A DNA stretch of 64,000 nucleotides from Micromonospora echinospora (GTDB lineage Bacteria; Actinomycetota; Actinomycetes; Mycobacteriales; Micromonosporaceae). This document shows, one piece after another, positions 47,039 to 54,711 of the stretch. The stretch lies in the NCBI RefSeq assembly GCF_900091495.1, contig NZ_LT607413.1:1364001-1428000 (forward strand). Reading direction: 5' to 3'. The notes below the pieces were generated by a model that saw only the letters and a program-made list of their open reading frames with translations, was not told the origin of the DNA and did not search any database. A program made the translations under genes and the position numbers. The stretch's first letter is position 1; each line of letters opens with the position of its first letter.

Positions 47039-48301
47039 ATGCAACCATCGCGCAGGGTGACGTCCACCCGTCGACGTGGGTTGGCAGCCGTGGCGGTCCT
47101 CGCGACCGGCACCCTGGCCGCCGCCGTCCTCGCCACCCCGGCAGCCGCCGACCCCCGCTCCACCCGAACGTCGAGCGCCACCGGAGCGATCCTGGGCGCC
47201 GACGGTCCGACCGCCGTCCCCGGCAGTTTCCTCGTCGTCCTGAAGGACAGCGCGGTCGGCGGCCCGGCCGGCACCCGGCGGTCCGCCGTGTCCACCCTGG
47301 CCGCCGACGTGACCAGCCGCTTCGGCACCAAGCCCGTACAGGTCTGGGGCGACGCCCTCAACGGCTTCTCCGTCCGCGCCTCCGAAACCGTCGCGCGCCG
47401 CATCGCCACCCACCCCGCCGTCGCCTACGTCGAAGCCGACCAGACCGTCCAGGCGGCCAACCAGCCGAACGCCCCGTGGAACCTGGACCGGCTCGACGCG
47501 TTCTCCGGCCTCGACACCTGGTACAACAGCCAGAGCCAGGGCACGGGGGTCCGGGCGTACGTCATCGACAGCGGCATCCGGATCACCCACCAGGAGTTCG
47601 GCGGCCAGGCCTACTACGGCTACGACGCGACCGACGGCACGCTGCCCGCCGACGACTGCGCCGGCCACGGCACCCACGTGGCCGCCACCATCGGTGGCAC
47701 GACGTACGGCGCCGCGAAGGACGTCGTCCTGATCGCGGTCAAGGTCCTCAACTGTGCGGGCGCCGGCACCATCTCCGGCGTACTCAGCGGAATCAACTGG
47801 GTGATCGCCAACAACGTGCCCACCGGGCCGCCCGCCGTGGCGAACGTCGGACTGACGAGCAGTCCGAACGTCTCGTTGAACACGGCGGTGGCGAACCTCG
47901 TCACCGACGGGGTCGTGGTCACGGTCCCGGCGGGCAACTCCAACGTCGACGCCTGCAACGTCTCGCCGGCCTCGGTGCCGACCGCCCTCACCGTCGGCGC
48001 GACCCAGTCCAACGACAGCCGGGCCACCTTCTCGAACTGGGGCAGCTGCCTGGACCTCTTCGCCCCCGGGGTGAACATCCCGTCGGCCATGCACACGTCG
48101 AACACGGCCGTCGCGACACTGAGCGGGACGTCCCACGCCTCGCCGGCCGCGGCGGGGATCGCCGCGCGGGTGCGCAGCAACAACCCGACCTGGACCCCGG
48201 CCCAGGTGAACGCCTACCTGACCAGCGTCGCCGTTCCGGTCGTCACCAACCAGGGCACCGGCTCGCCCAACCTCCTCCTGCACATGTCGCCCCTGCTCTG
48301 A
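47039..48301 (+). CDS. Secreted S8-family serine protease (subtilase), copy 2
   Basis: 420 residues from the ATG at 47039, 8 bp after GAAGGAG. Domain order is the same as copy 1: signal peptide, I9 propeptide, catalytic domain. Triad: Asp177 (YVIDSG), His210 (AGHGTHVA), Ser365 (SGTSHAS); oxyanion Asn300 in VPAGNSN. The segment after Ser reads GTSHASPAAAGIAA, so the His of the usual PHVAG motif is lost. It lies 76 bp after copy 1 in the same direction, so they may be co-transcribed. A vestige of a third copy follows at 48345-48462. Confidence 0.93.
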   Translation: MQPSRRVTSTRRRGLAAVAVLATGTLAAAVLATPAAADPRSTRTSSATGAILGADGPTAVPGSFLVVLKDSAVGGPAGTRRSAVSTLAADVTSRFGTKPVQVWGDALNGFSVRASETVARRIATHPAVAYVEADQTVQAANQPNAPWNLDRLDAFSGLDTWYNSQSQGTGVRAYVIDSGIRITHQEFGGQAYYGYDATDGTLPADDCAGHGTHVAATIGGTTYGAAKDVVLIAVKVLNCAGAGTISGVLSGINWVIANNVPTGPPAVANVGLTSSPNVSLNTAVANLVTDGVVVTVPAGNSNVDACNVSPASVPTALTVGATQSNDSRATFSNWGSCLDLFAPGVNIPSAMHTSNTAVATLSGTSHASPAAAGIAARVRSNNPTWTPAQVNAYLTSVAVPVVTNQGTGSPNLLLHMSPLL

Positions 48302-48344
48302 CAGCTGGGCCGACAACCGCCGTGCACCACCGTCCCGAGTACCG

Positions 48345-48462
48345 ACCTGGACGCCCGCCCAGGTGCACAGTCGCCTCCTCAGCGTCGCCACCGCGGGCCT
48401 CGGTCACCAACCCGGGTACCGGCTCCCCCAACCGCATCGCGTACCTGGCGCCGACGTACTGA
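48345..48462 (+). pseudogene. Vestige of a third subtilase gene (C-terminal end)
   Basis: The segment encodes TWTPAQVHSRLLSVATAGL and, after one extra base near 48402, VTNPGTGSPNRIAYLAPTY and a stop. The same residues end both intact subtilases (TWTPAQV...TSV...NPGTGSPN.LL.MSPLL). Everything upstream of TWTPAQV is missing, so this is a decayed tail left by deletion within an array of at least three proteases. Confidence 0.8.
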
Positions 48463-48485
48463 ACGATCCGCGTCGCCCCGGCGCG

Positions 48486-49451
48486 TCAGACCCCCTCGTC
48501 GGCCTGGCGTGCCGGGTTGGCGTCCGTGGCGGCCCGGACGAACTCCCGTACCCGGGCCGTCGTGTTGCTCTCCAGCCAGACCAGGCCGCGGTGGATCGGC
48601 GGCGCGTCGTGGATCGGCACGTACGCGACATCCGGACGTGGGTTGTACCGGCGGGTGTGCTCGCCGACCGGCAGGACGCCCCGCCCCAGCGCCACCAGGG
48701 AGATCATCTCGGCGAAGGTACGGCCCGCCGGCCCCTTCGGCACCGGCCGCCCCGACGGGGTCCGGTCCGGCGTACGGTCACGCTTGAACGCGGTCGACGT
48801 GACCGCCGGATACTGCACTACCGGATGGTCGGCCAGCACCTCCAGGGAGACCGACTCCGCCCCGGCCAACGGGTGGTCGGCGGGGACGGCCAGCAGCCGG
48901 CGCTCCGCCAGCAGCGGCGGTCCGCACGCCATCCCGTCGAACGGGAACGAGGCGATGAGCAGGTCGACCGAGCCGTCGACCAGGCTGGCCCGGGAGTTCG
49001 CGAGCTGCGCCTCGTGGACCTCGACCGCGCACTCCGGATGACGCCGTTCGAAGAGGTTCACCGCCCGGAGCAGCGTCGGCGCCGTCCACTCGCCCAGGAA
49101 CGCCACCCGCAGCCGTCCGGTGACCCCCCGCCCGGCTTCGACGGCCCGGCGTACCGCCTCGGTCATGCCGGCGACCAGCGGCGTCAGGTCGTCCGCCAAC
49201 TGCCGGCCGATCGGGGTGAGCCGCACGACGCGGCTGGTCCGCGCGAAGAGCGGTGCGCCGATCCGGCGTTCCAGCTTCCTGATCACCTGGCTGATCCGCC
49301 CGGTGGTGACCCGGAGGCGTTCGGCAGTACGGCCGAAGTGCAGCTCCTCGGCGAGGGTCAGGAAGATCTCGACCTCGTGCCGTTCCAGTGGCAGTCCGCC
49401 CGGCACGGTGGTGCCCGGATCCCCTCCGGCACCGCCCGGCGTCTCTTCCAC
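48486..49451 (-). CDS. LysR-family transcriptional regulator
   Basis: About 321 residues from the GTG at 49451 (GAGGGG 7 bp upstream); a GTG at 49466 is an alternative. The winged HTH is near 24-85 (ERHEVEIFLTLAEELHFGRT, AERLRVTTGRISQVIRKLER) and the effector domain follows, with VDLLIASFPFDGMACGPPLL. It is divergently oriented to the VOC-family gene 138 bp away, a common arrangement in which LysR controls its neighbour. The usual Gln of the recognition helix (QPAxS) is replaced by TTGRIS. Confidence 0.9.
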   Translation of the reverse strand: MEETPGGAGGDPGTTVPGGLPLERHEVEIFLTLAEELHFGRTAERLRVTTGRISQVIRKLERRIGAPLFARTSRVVRLTPIGRQLADDLTPLVAGMTEAVRRAVEAGRGVTGRLRVAFLGEWTAPTLLRAVNLFERRHPECAVEVHEAQLANSRASLVDGSVDLLIASFPFDGMACGPPLLAERRLLAVPADHPLAGAESVSLEVLADHPVVQYPAVTSTAFKRDRTPDRTPSGRPVPKGPAGRTFAEMISLVALGRGVLPVGEHTRRYNPRPDVAYVPIHDAPPIHRGLVWLESNTTARVREFVRAATDANPARQADEGV

Positions 49452-49589
49452 CCGACCGCCCCTCACCGACCCGCCGTTTACTCCTGCTAAACGATCGTAG
49501 CGTGATCGGGTCTTGGTGCCCGGGCCGGCAGGGCGAACAGTGGAACTCGTCAACCCACCTGACCCGCGACCTGAAGATGAGGTAACACC

Positions 49590-50009
49590 ATGCTCCGAGT
49601 GACGGCCTTCGACCACCTGGTGGTCCGCGTGCACGACGTGGAACAGGCCTTGGACTTCTACTGCGGACGGCTCGGGCTGGAGCCGGTCCGGGTCGCCGAG
49701 TGGCGGGCCGGGACGGCCCCGTTCCCGTCGGTCCGGGTCAACGCGGAGACCATCATCGACCTGGTACGCGGCGACGGCACGTCGACGCTGGACCATCTCT
49801 GCCTGGTGGTGGAGCCGCTCGACTGGCAGACGGTGGTCGACTCCGGCCTGTTCGACGTCGTCGACGGCCCCGGTCCCCGGTTCGGCGCGCGGGGCGACGG
49901 CGAGTCGCTCTACGTCCGCGACCCGGACGGCAACACCGTCGAACTGCGCTGGTACCCCCAGGACCAACTCTCAGACGAGGACAAGGCCACCGTCGAGGAC
50001 CTCGCCTGA
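49590..50009 (+). CDS. VOC/glyoxalase-family protein
   Basis: 139 residues from the ATG at 49590 (GATGAGGTA upstream). Two beta-alpha-beta-beta-beta units: the first opens with FDHLVVRVHDVEQALDFYCG and LGLEPVRV, the second with LDHLCLVVE and ends with YVRDPDGNTVELRWY. Metal ligands are likely His9, His69 and Glu of VELRWY. Family members include dioxygenases, glyoxalases and antibiotic-binding proteins, so the substrate is unknown. It is probably regulated by the divergent LysR gene. Confidence 0.88.
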   Translation: MLRVTAFDHLVVRVHDVEQALDFYCGRLGLEPVRVAEWRAGTAPFPSVRVNAETIIDLVRGDGTSTLDHLCLVVEPLDWQTVVDSGLFDVVDGPGPRFGARGDGESLYVRDPDGNTVELRWYPQDQLSDEDKATVEDLA

Positions 50010-50061
50010 ACACCGGCGAAACCCGTCGCGCGGTCGCTCGGGAACCCGGCAAACTGCATCG

Positions 50062-50802
50062 ATGACCTCCCCCGACGACCTTGCCGCCGCGCGCTACGCA
50101 CACATGCGGTGGAACGCGCCGCTGTCCGAGGAGCACGCCGCCCTGCTCCTCGACCGGCTCACCATCCCCGAGGGCGCCCGGGTGCTGGACCTCGGATGCG
50201 GTTGGGGTGAACTGCTCCTCCGGGCGGTCGCCACCGGCGGCGCGGGCACGTCCTCGACGACAGGCACCGGTGTCGACACGAACCACGCGGCTCTCGCCCG
50301 GGGCCGCGCGCTCGCCGCCGAACGGTCGTTGGACACGCGGGTGACCTTCGTGGACCGGGAAGCATCCGCCTGGCAGGAGCCGGCAGACCGGGTGCTGTGC
50401 GTCGGCGCGTCGCACGCCTTCGGTGGCTCGGCTGCCGCCCTCGACGCGCTCACCGGACTCGTGTCGCCGGGCGGCCGTCTCCTGTTCGGTGACGGATTCT
50501 GGGAGCGTCCGCCCACGGCCGAGGCCAAGGAGATCTTCGGCGACCAGACCATGACGCTGGCGGATCTCGTCGAGCAGGCACGGGCGTCAGGCTGGCGGGT
50601 GCTGCACCTCAGCACCGCCGACCAGCGGGAATGGGACGACTTCGAGGCCACGTGGCGGGCGGGCCGGCAGGAATGGTTGCTCGCGCATCCCGACGACCCT
50701 CGGGCGACCGGCATCCGCGACGAACTCGACACCCAGTTACGCCAGTACGTCGGCGTTTACCGGGGCGTTCTCGGTTTCGCCTATCTCGTCCTCGGCCACT
50801 GA
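50062..50802 (+). CDS. SAM-dependent methyltransferase
   Basis: 246 residues. Class I methyltransferase motif I is VLDLGCGWGE at 41-50; motif II-like GVDTNHAALARGRALA and the post-motif region RVLCVGASHAFGG follow. The C-terminal part (EATWRAGRQEWLLAHPDDPR) resembles small-molecule methyltransferases of actinomycetes. The start has no strong ribosome binding site and lies 52 bp after the VOC gene, so co-transcription is likely. Its 3' end abuts a truncated gene on the opposite strand. Confidence 0.88.
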   Translation: MTSPDDLAAARYAHMRWNAPLSEEHAALLLDRLTIPEGARVLDLGCGWGELLLRAVATGGAGTSSTTGTGVDTNHAALARGRALAAERSLDTRVTFVDREASAWQEPADRVLCVGASHAFGGSAAALDALTGLVSPGGRLLFGDGFWERPPTAEAKEIFGDQTMTLADLVEQARASGWRVLHLSTADQREWDDFEATWRAGRQEWLLAHPDDPRATGIRDELDTQLRQYVGVYRGVLGFAYLVLGH

Positions 50803-50829
50803 CCTGCCCGGTCGTCACGAGAGGCCACG

Positions 50830-51064
50830 CGAACCCCGGCTGCTCCTCGAACGCAGCCTTCTCCAGCACCTCGAAGACCGGCCAGATCGTGTCGTCCCCG
50901 CCGAGGTCGTGATCCAGCCACAGCTCGTCCAGCCGATGTCCGCGATGGCGCTCCAACACCTCGATACCGGCCGCACTGGTGCGCGCCACCTGCGCCGCAC
51001 GGCCGTCCACGAACGACCGAAGGTCGTCGACCAGCACAAGATGGGGCTGTTCTCCGGTAACCAC
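50830..51064 (-). pseudogene. Truncated cyclic-phosphate-processing receiver-like gene
   Basis: From a GTG at 51064 the frame encodes EQPHLVLVDDLRSFVDGRAA, an alpha helix with VARTSAAGIEVLERHRG, and LDELWLDHDLGGDDTIWPVF. This resembles the small REC-fold proteins called cyclic-phosphate-processing receiver domains. Homology stops after about 75 residues at AAFEEQPG. The usual C-terminal half (a His/Ser strand and last helix) is missing, and the frame runs on antisense into the methyltransferase gene. It is most likely a 3' truncation. Confidence 0.65.
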
Positions 51065-51472
51065 CGCGCCATCCTTCGCGCCTTGTTTCCGCACCGCCAC
51101 CGCAAATCGGGCCCGTACCGGCGTCGGAGCCACCAGACGACCCGATCTTTCCCGGATACGGCCGCCCCACAGACACCCGCACCGGCACGGCGCGGAATTG
51201 GGCCGGCAACAGTTTTCTCCATGTCGCCGTGCCCCACCCGACAAGGGGCCACAAACGGCCTGCCGGTAGTCGATCCCTGACCCTCCGGTCGGTCTGCTGC
51301 TGATCCCCGGAAGGTCACATCGCGGGGTCTGGCCGGTCGTAAACGTCAAGTTCGCCCCCGCTGACGCAGAGGTGCAGGTCCTTTGTCGTTACGCTCTGGC
51401 CCACGTGATTCCACTGTGCTCTTGCCGGTGATCAGGTTCTTCGGTTCGTCACTTCCAGCCCAGGGGGACAGC
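51065..51472. other. Intergenic region before lamin-tail gene
   Basis: 408 bp. Open frames in it show no recognisable protein. The right end supplies the leader and GGGGGA ribosome binding site of the next gene. Lower GC than neighbours and adjacent to a truncated gene, so it may be scarred DNA. Confidence 0.5.
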
Positions 51473-51928
51473 TTGACCAGACGGTGGATCAGCATGATGT
51501 CGGCGCTCGCCTTTGCCGTCGGCGGGGCCTTCGCTGCTGCCAGCCCAGCACAGGCCGCCACGCCGCCCGTGATGATCACGAAGGTCTACTACGACTCGCC
51601 GGGCAGCGACACCGGCTCCAATGCGAGCCTGAACGGCGAGTACATCCGGCTGACGAACAAGCGCAGCACGGTCATCAACCTGAAGGGCTACTACGTCCGC
51701 GACAAGGCGGGCTACGTCTACTCGTTCACGAGCGACTTCAAGGTCGCCGCCGGAAACAGCATCATCATCTACACCGGCAAGGGGACCAACGCCGGCACCA
51801 AGCGTTACTGGGGCCGCTCCTGGTACGTGTGGAACAACGACGGCGACGCCGCCTACCTGCGGAATTCCTCCGGCAGCCTCGTCGACAGTTGCAGCTGGGG
51901 CAAGGGCAGCGGTTACACCAACTGCTGA
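51473..51928 (+). CDS. Secreted lamin-tail-domain protein
   Basis: About 151 residues from a TTG at 51473, chosen because GGGGGA lies 5-10 bp upstream and a complete signal peptide follows (ALAFAVGGAFAAASPAQA); an ATG at 51494 is the alternative. The mature protein is a single immunoglobulin-like lamin-tail domain: MITKVYYDSPGSDTGSNASL, EYIRLTNKRSTVINLKGYYV and the final GDAAYLRNSSGSLVDSCSWG. These domains occur in extracellular nucleases and surface proteins as binding modules; here it stands alone. A strong terminator follows. Confidence 0.88.
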   Translation: MTRRWISMMSALAFAVGGAFAAASPAQAATPPVMITKVYYDSPGSDTGSNASLNGEYIRLTNKRSTVINLKGYYVRDKAGYVYSFTSDFKVAAGNSIIIYTGKGTNAGTKRYWGRSWYVWNNDGDAAYLRNSSGSLVDSCSWGKGSGYTNC

Positions 51929-51944
51929 CCCTCCGCGCTCCGCG

Positions 51945-51985
51945 CCGAGCGCCGGCCTGCCCAGCAGGTGGGCCGGCGTTCTCGG
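51945..51985 (+). terminator. Strong hairpin downstream of lamin-tail gene
   Basis: The 12-bp stem 51950-51961/51967-51978 (CGCCGGCC with GGCCGGCG plus four inner pairs) has a 5-nt loop and is extended by CCGAG/CTCGG at its base with a TT bulge. Confidence 0.75.
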
Positions 51986-52111
51986 TCGGGTCTGCTCGCC
52001 GACCCTGTGGATGAGCGTGGTGGGCTCAGCGGAGTCCGCTCTGAGTGACAGCATCAAGAGCACCGCAGGCCCGGTCCCCGCTACCGGGCCGCGTCTGCCA
52101 TCCTGTCGTCG

Positions 52112-52543
52112 ATGGCCAACGCGTCGATTCATCCCAGCAGCGATGATGATCCCGCCGTCGTCATGGTGATGCTGCAAGCAGCGTCGTGGGAGTTCCATTT
52201 CCGGGCCCACCTCCGCGAACTCGCCCGCCTGCGGTCCATCCGCCAGGCCGACTGGTCCGCCCGACGCGCATTGCAGATCGGCGACGCCGCCGGCATACCT
52301 GTGCACTGGGCCATCCACGACGACACCGTCACCGCCCTGATCGGCCACGACGACGAGACCTGGCATATCGCTTTCCTCATGCCCGTCGAGACGATCGACC
52401 GTCTGGCCGCCGAGGCCGCAGAACTCTTGCCGGAATCGGACCCACCGACTCCGCACTCTGGTCAACTCCCGGGAACTGCAGCGACGGTCCCCCAGGCGTC
52501 CACACCCGCCCGCCCCGGTACGTGCCGGTCGTCACCCAGCTAG
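52112..52543 (+). CDS. Hypothetical protein
   Basis: 143 residues from an ATG without an evident ribosome binding site. The N-terminal half looks folded (AASWEFHFRAHLRELARLRS, ALQIGDAAGIPVHWAIHDDT, HIAFLMPVETIDRLAAEAAE); the last ~35 residues are Pro/Ser/Thr-rich. I do not recognise the family. It lies in the accessory region among decayed genes. Codon bias is consistent with coding, but start and expression are uncertain. Confidence 0.5.
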   Translation: MANASIHPSSDDDPAVVMVMLQAASWEFHFRAHLRELARLRSIRQADWSARRALQIGDAAGIPVHWAIHDDTVTALIGHDDETWHIAFLMPVETIDRLAAEAAELLPESDPPTPHSGQLPGTAATVPQASTPARPGTCRSSPS

Positions 52544-52682
52544 TCACCCACCCGATCAGGTGTAGACACCCTCCCGGTACTCGTCACGGGAGGCATCGAA
52601 ATCGTCCGGTCGCGTCTCCGCCGTAGAAGCTCGTACCGCTCCACAAGGATGTCGATGGCTCGCTGGAGGCTGCATCCGCCGT

Positions 52683-53146
52683 GCCCTGGCGCAGAGCACG
52701 GACCTGTCACCGCATGCGTGGAGACGACTCGACCACGACCCGGATCGGAGGGTCCGGCACCACGCCGCGCTACGCCCGGACGCACCCACAGCCGTGCTGG
52801 AAGACTTCGTCCGTACCTTCGGCGACGAAGACAAGCGTCTACCAGCCCAGGTCGACCACCCCAACTTTCCTCGCGCAAGGCTGCGCACCTTCATCGACGG
52901 GACCGAGCCAGCAGTACGGCGCGTCGCGCTCAGGGACCTCGACCTGCCGGGTCACCTGCTCGCCCGGCTTGTGGCCGACCCGGACGTCTACGTGCGCCGG
53001 GCGGCTGCCTACCACCGTGGTGTGGACGGGGCCGGGCTGATCGACACGCTCCTCGGCGACGAGGACGCCGAGGTCGCAACACCGCCGCCAACTCCGCTCT
53101 GCCAGCCTGGCAGATGTACCGAGTCCTGGACGATGCCGGACTGTAG
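52683..53146 (+). pseudogene. Frameshifted, 5'-truncated HEAT-like repeat protein gene
   Basis: The frame encodes repeats of the type ALAQSTDLSPHAWRRLDHDP and LARLVADPDVYVRRAAAYH, as in HEAT/leucine-rich-repeat-variant proteins. Near 53076 the frame must shift by one base. The sequence DEDAEV then continues as NTAANSALPAWQMYRVLDDA in another frame to the stop at 53146; inserting one base restores VRN. No convincing start is found upstream. It is either a pseudogene or, less likely, a sequencing error. Confidence 0.65.
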
Positions 53147-53257
53147 CCCGCACGGCCCGCCCACCGGGTCACGGCTGTCACCCGGCCATATCACCGGCAT
53201 CAACACGAAAGACCGTCCCCGGCATAATGAGCAGCACCAACCAGGCCAGGAAGTCCC

Positions 53258-53680
53258 ATGCCACGCCGGCCGCCTGCCGCTGTCCGACGTAGTCTCCGCC
53301 GACACCACCGTCGACGGCCGCAATTCCGCCCGAACGTGCCAGGGCTGTCAGGCTCCGCGATGGGTGCGCTGGGGAAGGTCGATCGACACTTCGGCTGGCC
53401 GGACGGCTGGGCCGCTGGAGCGGTGCTCCAGTGGATTGGTCCGCTCCGTCGAACCCGCCACGCTGACACGGTTCCCTGGCATGACGGGTGTGCCGACTGG
53501 CGCGCGGACTGGCTACATCCCCGCACGACCATCGAGATCGCCCTGGGCCGGCTGCCGAACCGCGTTCGCCGAAATCTCCGGCAGGTCGTCAGCCGCGCTG
53601 ACCAGACCTGGCAGGCCCAGACACTTCCCAACCCGTTCAGCACGACCGACCTACCCTGGTGGTTGCGAGGAATCGAGTAG
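53258..53680 (+). CDS. Hypothetical protein with C-terminal PWW motif
   Basis: 140 residues. An Arg-rich N-terminus (PAAVRRSLRRHHRRRPQFRP) leads to a Trp-rich middle (FGWPDGWAAGAVLQWIGPLR, WRADWLHPRT). The C-terminal helical part is RLPNRVRRNLRQVVSRADQT, and the ending DLPWWLRGIE matches a pattern I recall from small actinobacterial hypothetical proteins ending in LPWWRRR. Function unknown; the start is uncertain, as the basic N-terminus could be untranslated. Confidence 0.5.
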   Translation: MPRRPPAAVRRSLRRHHRRRPQFRPNVPGLSGSAMGALGKVDRHFGWPDGWAAGAVLQWIGPLRRTRHADTVPWHDGCADWRADWLHPRTTIEIALGRLPNRVRRNLRQVVSRADQTWQAQTLPNPFSTTDLPWWLRGIE

Positions 53681-53749
53681 GCGGGCACGGTCGGCGTCTC
53701 TGCGTCAGCAGGACGCGCCAAGGCGTCGGCTGCTGTAGAAGCAGCTTGA

Positions 53750-54382
53750 TCAAGGCACCACCGGCGGGTTTGGCGGATGGACTGCCCGCACCTTTTTCTT
53801 GACACTCTCCGGTGGAACGACAGCGTTGAACAACGTGCTGTTCTCGTGATCAAAGAGCTCGGTCAACTCAGCAAGAACAGAGGCGGTCTCATCGAGCGCG
53901 GCCCGTTGAGCGTCGGGTGATCCGCTCTGGAGGATCTGCAACATGGCCACCTCCCACTGCGCAACCATACCGGCCAAAATGAACTCCTGCGATCGGTACA
54001 GTCGCCAGTTCGTATCCCAGGAGTAGAAGTTCCGAAGGCCAGCAGCTATAGCAACCACCACACTGACCACCGCGAGGAAGACGTAGTTTGCACGTTCATC
54101 TCGCATGATCGGAACGACGAACAACAGGGGCAGCGTGATACTCAGAACAATCTCGATCGCGCCAATTACTTTGAACCAGACAACGTGCAAGCTTGCGAGC
54201 CGCCGGTAGCGCCTCCGGCGCAGGGTAAGGAACTTGTCGATCAGCTCAGCACCGGCCGGAAAGGAATCTGTGATCTCTGGAGACCACTGGTAGGAGCGCT
54301 GCAGTGCTTTCCGCGAAACTCCCAGCATCGAGCCCGCCCTCACGTCCAGACAATCGAAGCAGCCCATCCTTGTTCTCGGCAC
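53750..54382 (-). CDS. DUF4231/SLATT-like membrane protein
   Basis: 210 residues from the ATG at 54382; a Met at about residue 19 is an alternative start. A helical cytoplasmic segment (FLTLRRRRYRRLASLHVVWF) precedes two adjacent membrane helices (about 73-91 and 99-115, IVLSITLPLLFVVPIM and YVFLAVVSVVVAIAAGL). A C-terminal helical region follows with FYSWDTNWRLYRSQEFILAG. This layout fits DUF4231, related to SLATT proteins proposed to form pores in conflict systems linked to nucleotide signalling. No sensor or nucleotide cyclase gene is adjacent. Base composition is lower in GC than the backbone, suggesting recent acquisition. Confidence 0.75.
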   Translation of the reverse strand: MPRTRMGCFDCLDVRAGSMLGVSRKALQRSYQWSPEITDSFPAGAELIDKFLTLRRRRYRRLASLHVVWFKVIGAIEIVLSITLPLLFVVPIMRDERANYVFLAVVSVVVAIAAGLRNFYSWDTNWRLYRSQEFILAGMVAQWEVAMLQILQSGSPDAQRAALDETASVLAELTELFDHENSTLFNAVVPPESVKKKVRAVHPPNPPVVP

Positions 54383-54470
54383 GTGACTTGCGCCACCACT
54401 CTGTCAGATAATCGACTCGAAGCCGCAGAATCAGTTCGACACCTGGAAGCGCCGCTGCTGCACAAGATCG

Positions 54471-54505
54471 AAAAGGCCGTCTCCGGCTAGCGGAAACGGC
54501 CTTTG
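54471..54505 (-). terminator. Former tRNA-Ala terminator
   Basis: On the minus strand, CAAAGGCCGTTTCCG and CGGAGACGGCCTTTT form a stem with one wobble and a 5-nt loop, followed by T residues. It lies directly past the tRNA-Ala 3' remnant, as expected for the original tRNA terminator. Confidence 0.75.
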
Positions 54506-54510
54506 AACTG

Positions 54511-54537
54511 GGTGGAGCTGAGGGGATTCGAGCCCCT
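54511..54537 (-). repeat. Attachment-site remnant (tRNA-Ala 3' end)
   Basis: 27 bp identical at 25 positions to 56107-56133, the 3' end of the intact tRNA-Ala (T arm plus acceptor strand; 18 bp exact: GGTGGAGCTGAGGGGATT). It has no 5' tRNA part. It is read as the displaced attachment site left when an element integrated in the tRNA gene. Confidence 0.8.
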
Positions 54538-54631
54538 AATGCCGAACGCCGTCGATAGATCGCCCCGAATCGGACAGATCCGGCCCGTGACCAGGGCGGC
54601 GACCCCCAACGCCTCTTCACGCCTTACAGGG

Positions 54632-54672
54632 GTTTCCGGTCTCAGTTGTGCTGGATCTGCGCCCGATGATCA
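54632..54672 (+). repeat. Copy of integrase 3'-tail sequence
   Basis: AGTTGTGCTGGATCTGCGCCC (54644-54664) matches 56043-56063 at 20 of 21 positions, with weaker similarity extending to 54632 and 54672. The right copy lies at the very 3' end of the integrase remnant, so this may be the tail of a second integrase or an element-end repeat. Confidence 0.65.
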
Positions 54673-54711
54673 TGCTGTCAGCATCGATAACCACGGCCGC
54701 CCTGGGTGCCT

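Larger units (their letters stand above)
54383..54711. other. Left junction of tRNA-Ala element
   Basis: 329 bp holding the terminator at 54471-54505, the tRNA-Ala 3' remnant at 54511-54537 and a 41-bp repeat of the integrase tail at 54632-54672. No intact gene. Confidence 0.7.

Noticed and set aside
48302..48344. More upstream sequence of the third subtilase
   Set aside because: I could not align this stretch to either intact copy, so the vestige was started at the first clearly homologous codon.
54538..54631. Remaining 5' part of a second tRNA
   Set aside because: Sequence beyond the T arm does not fold as an anticodon or D arm, so only an attachment-site remnant is supported.
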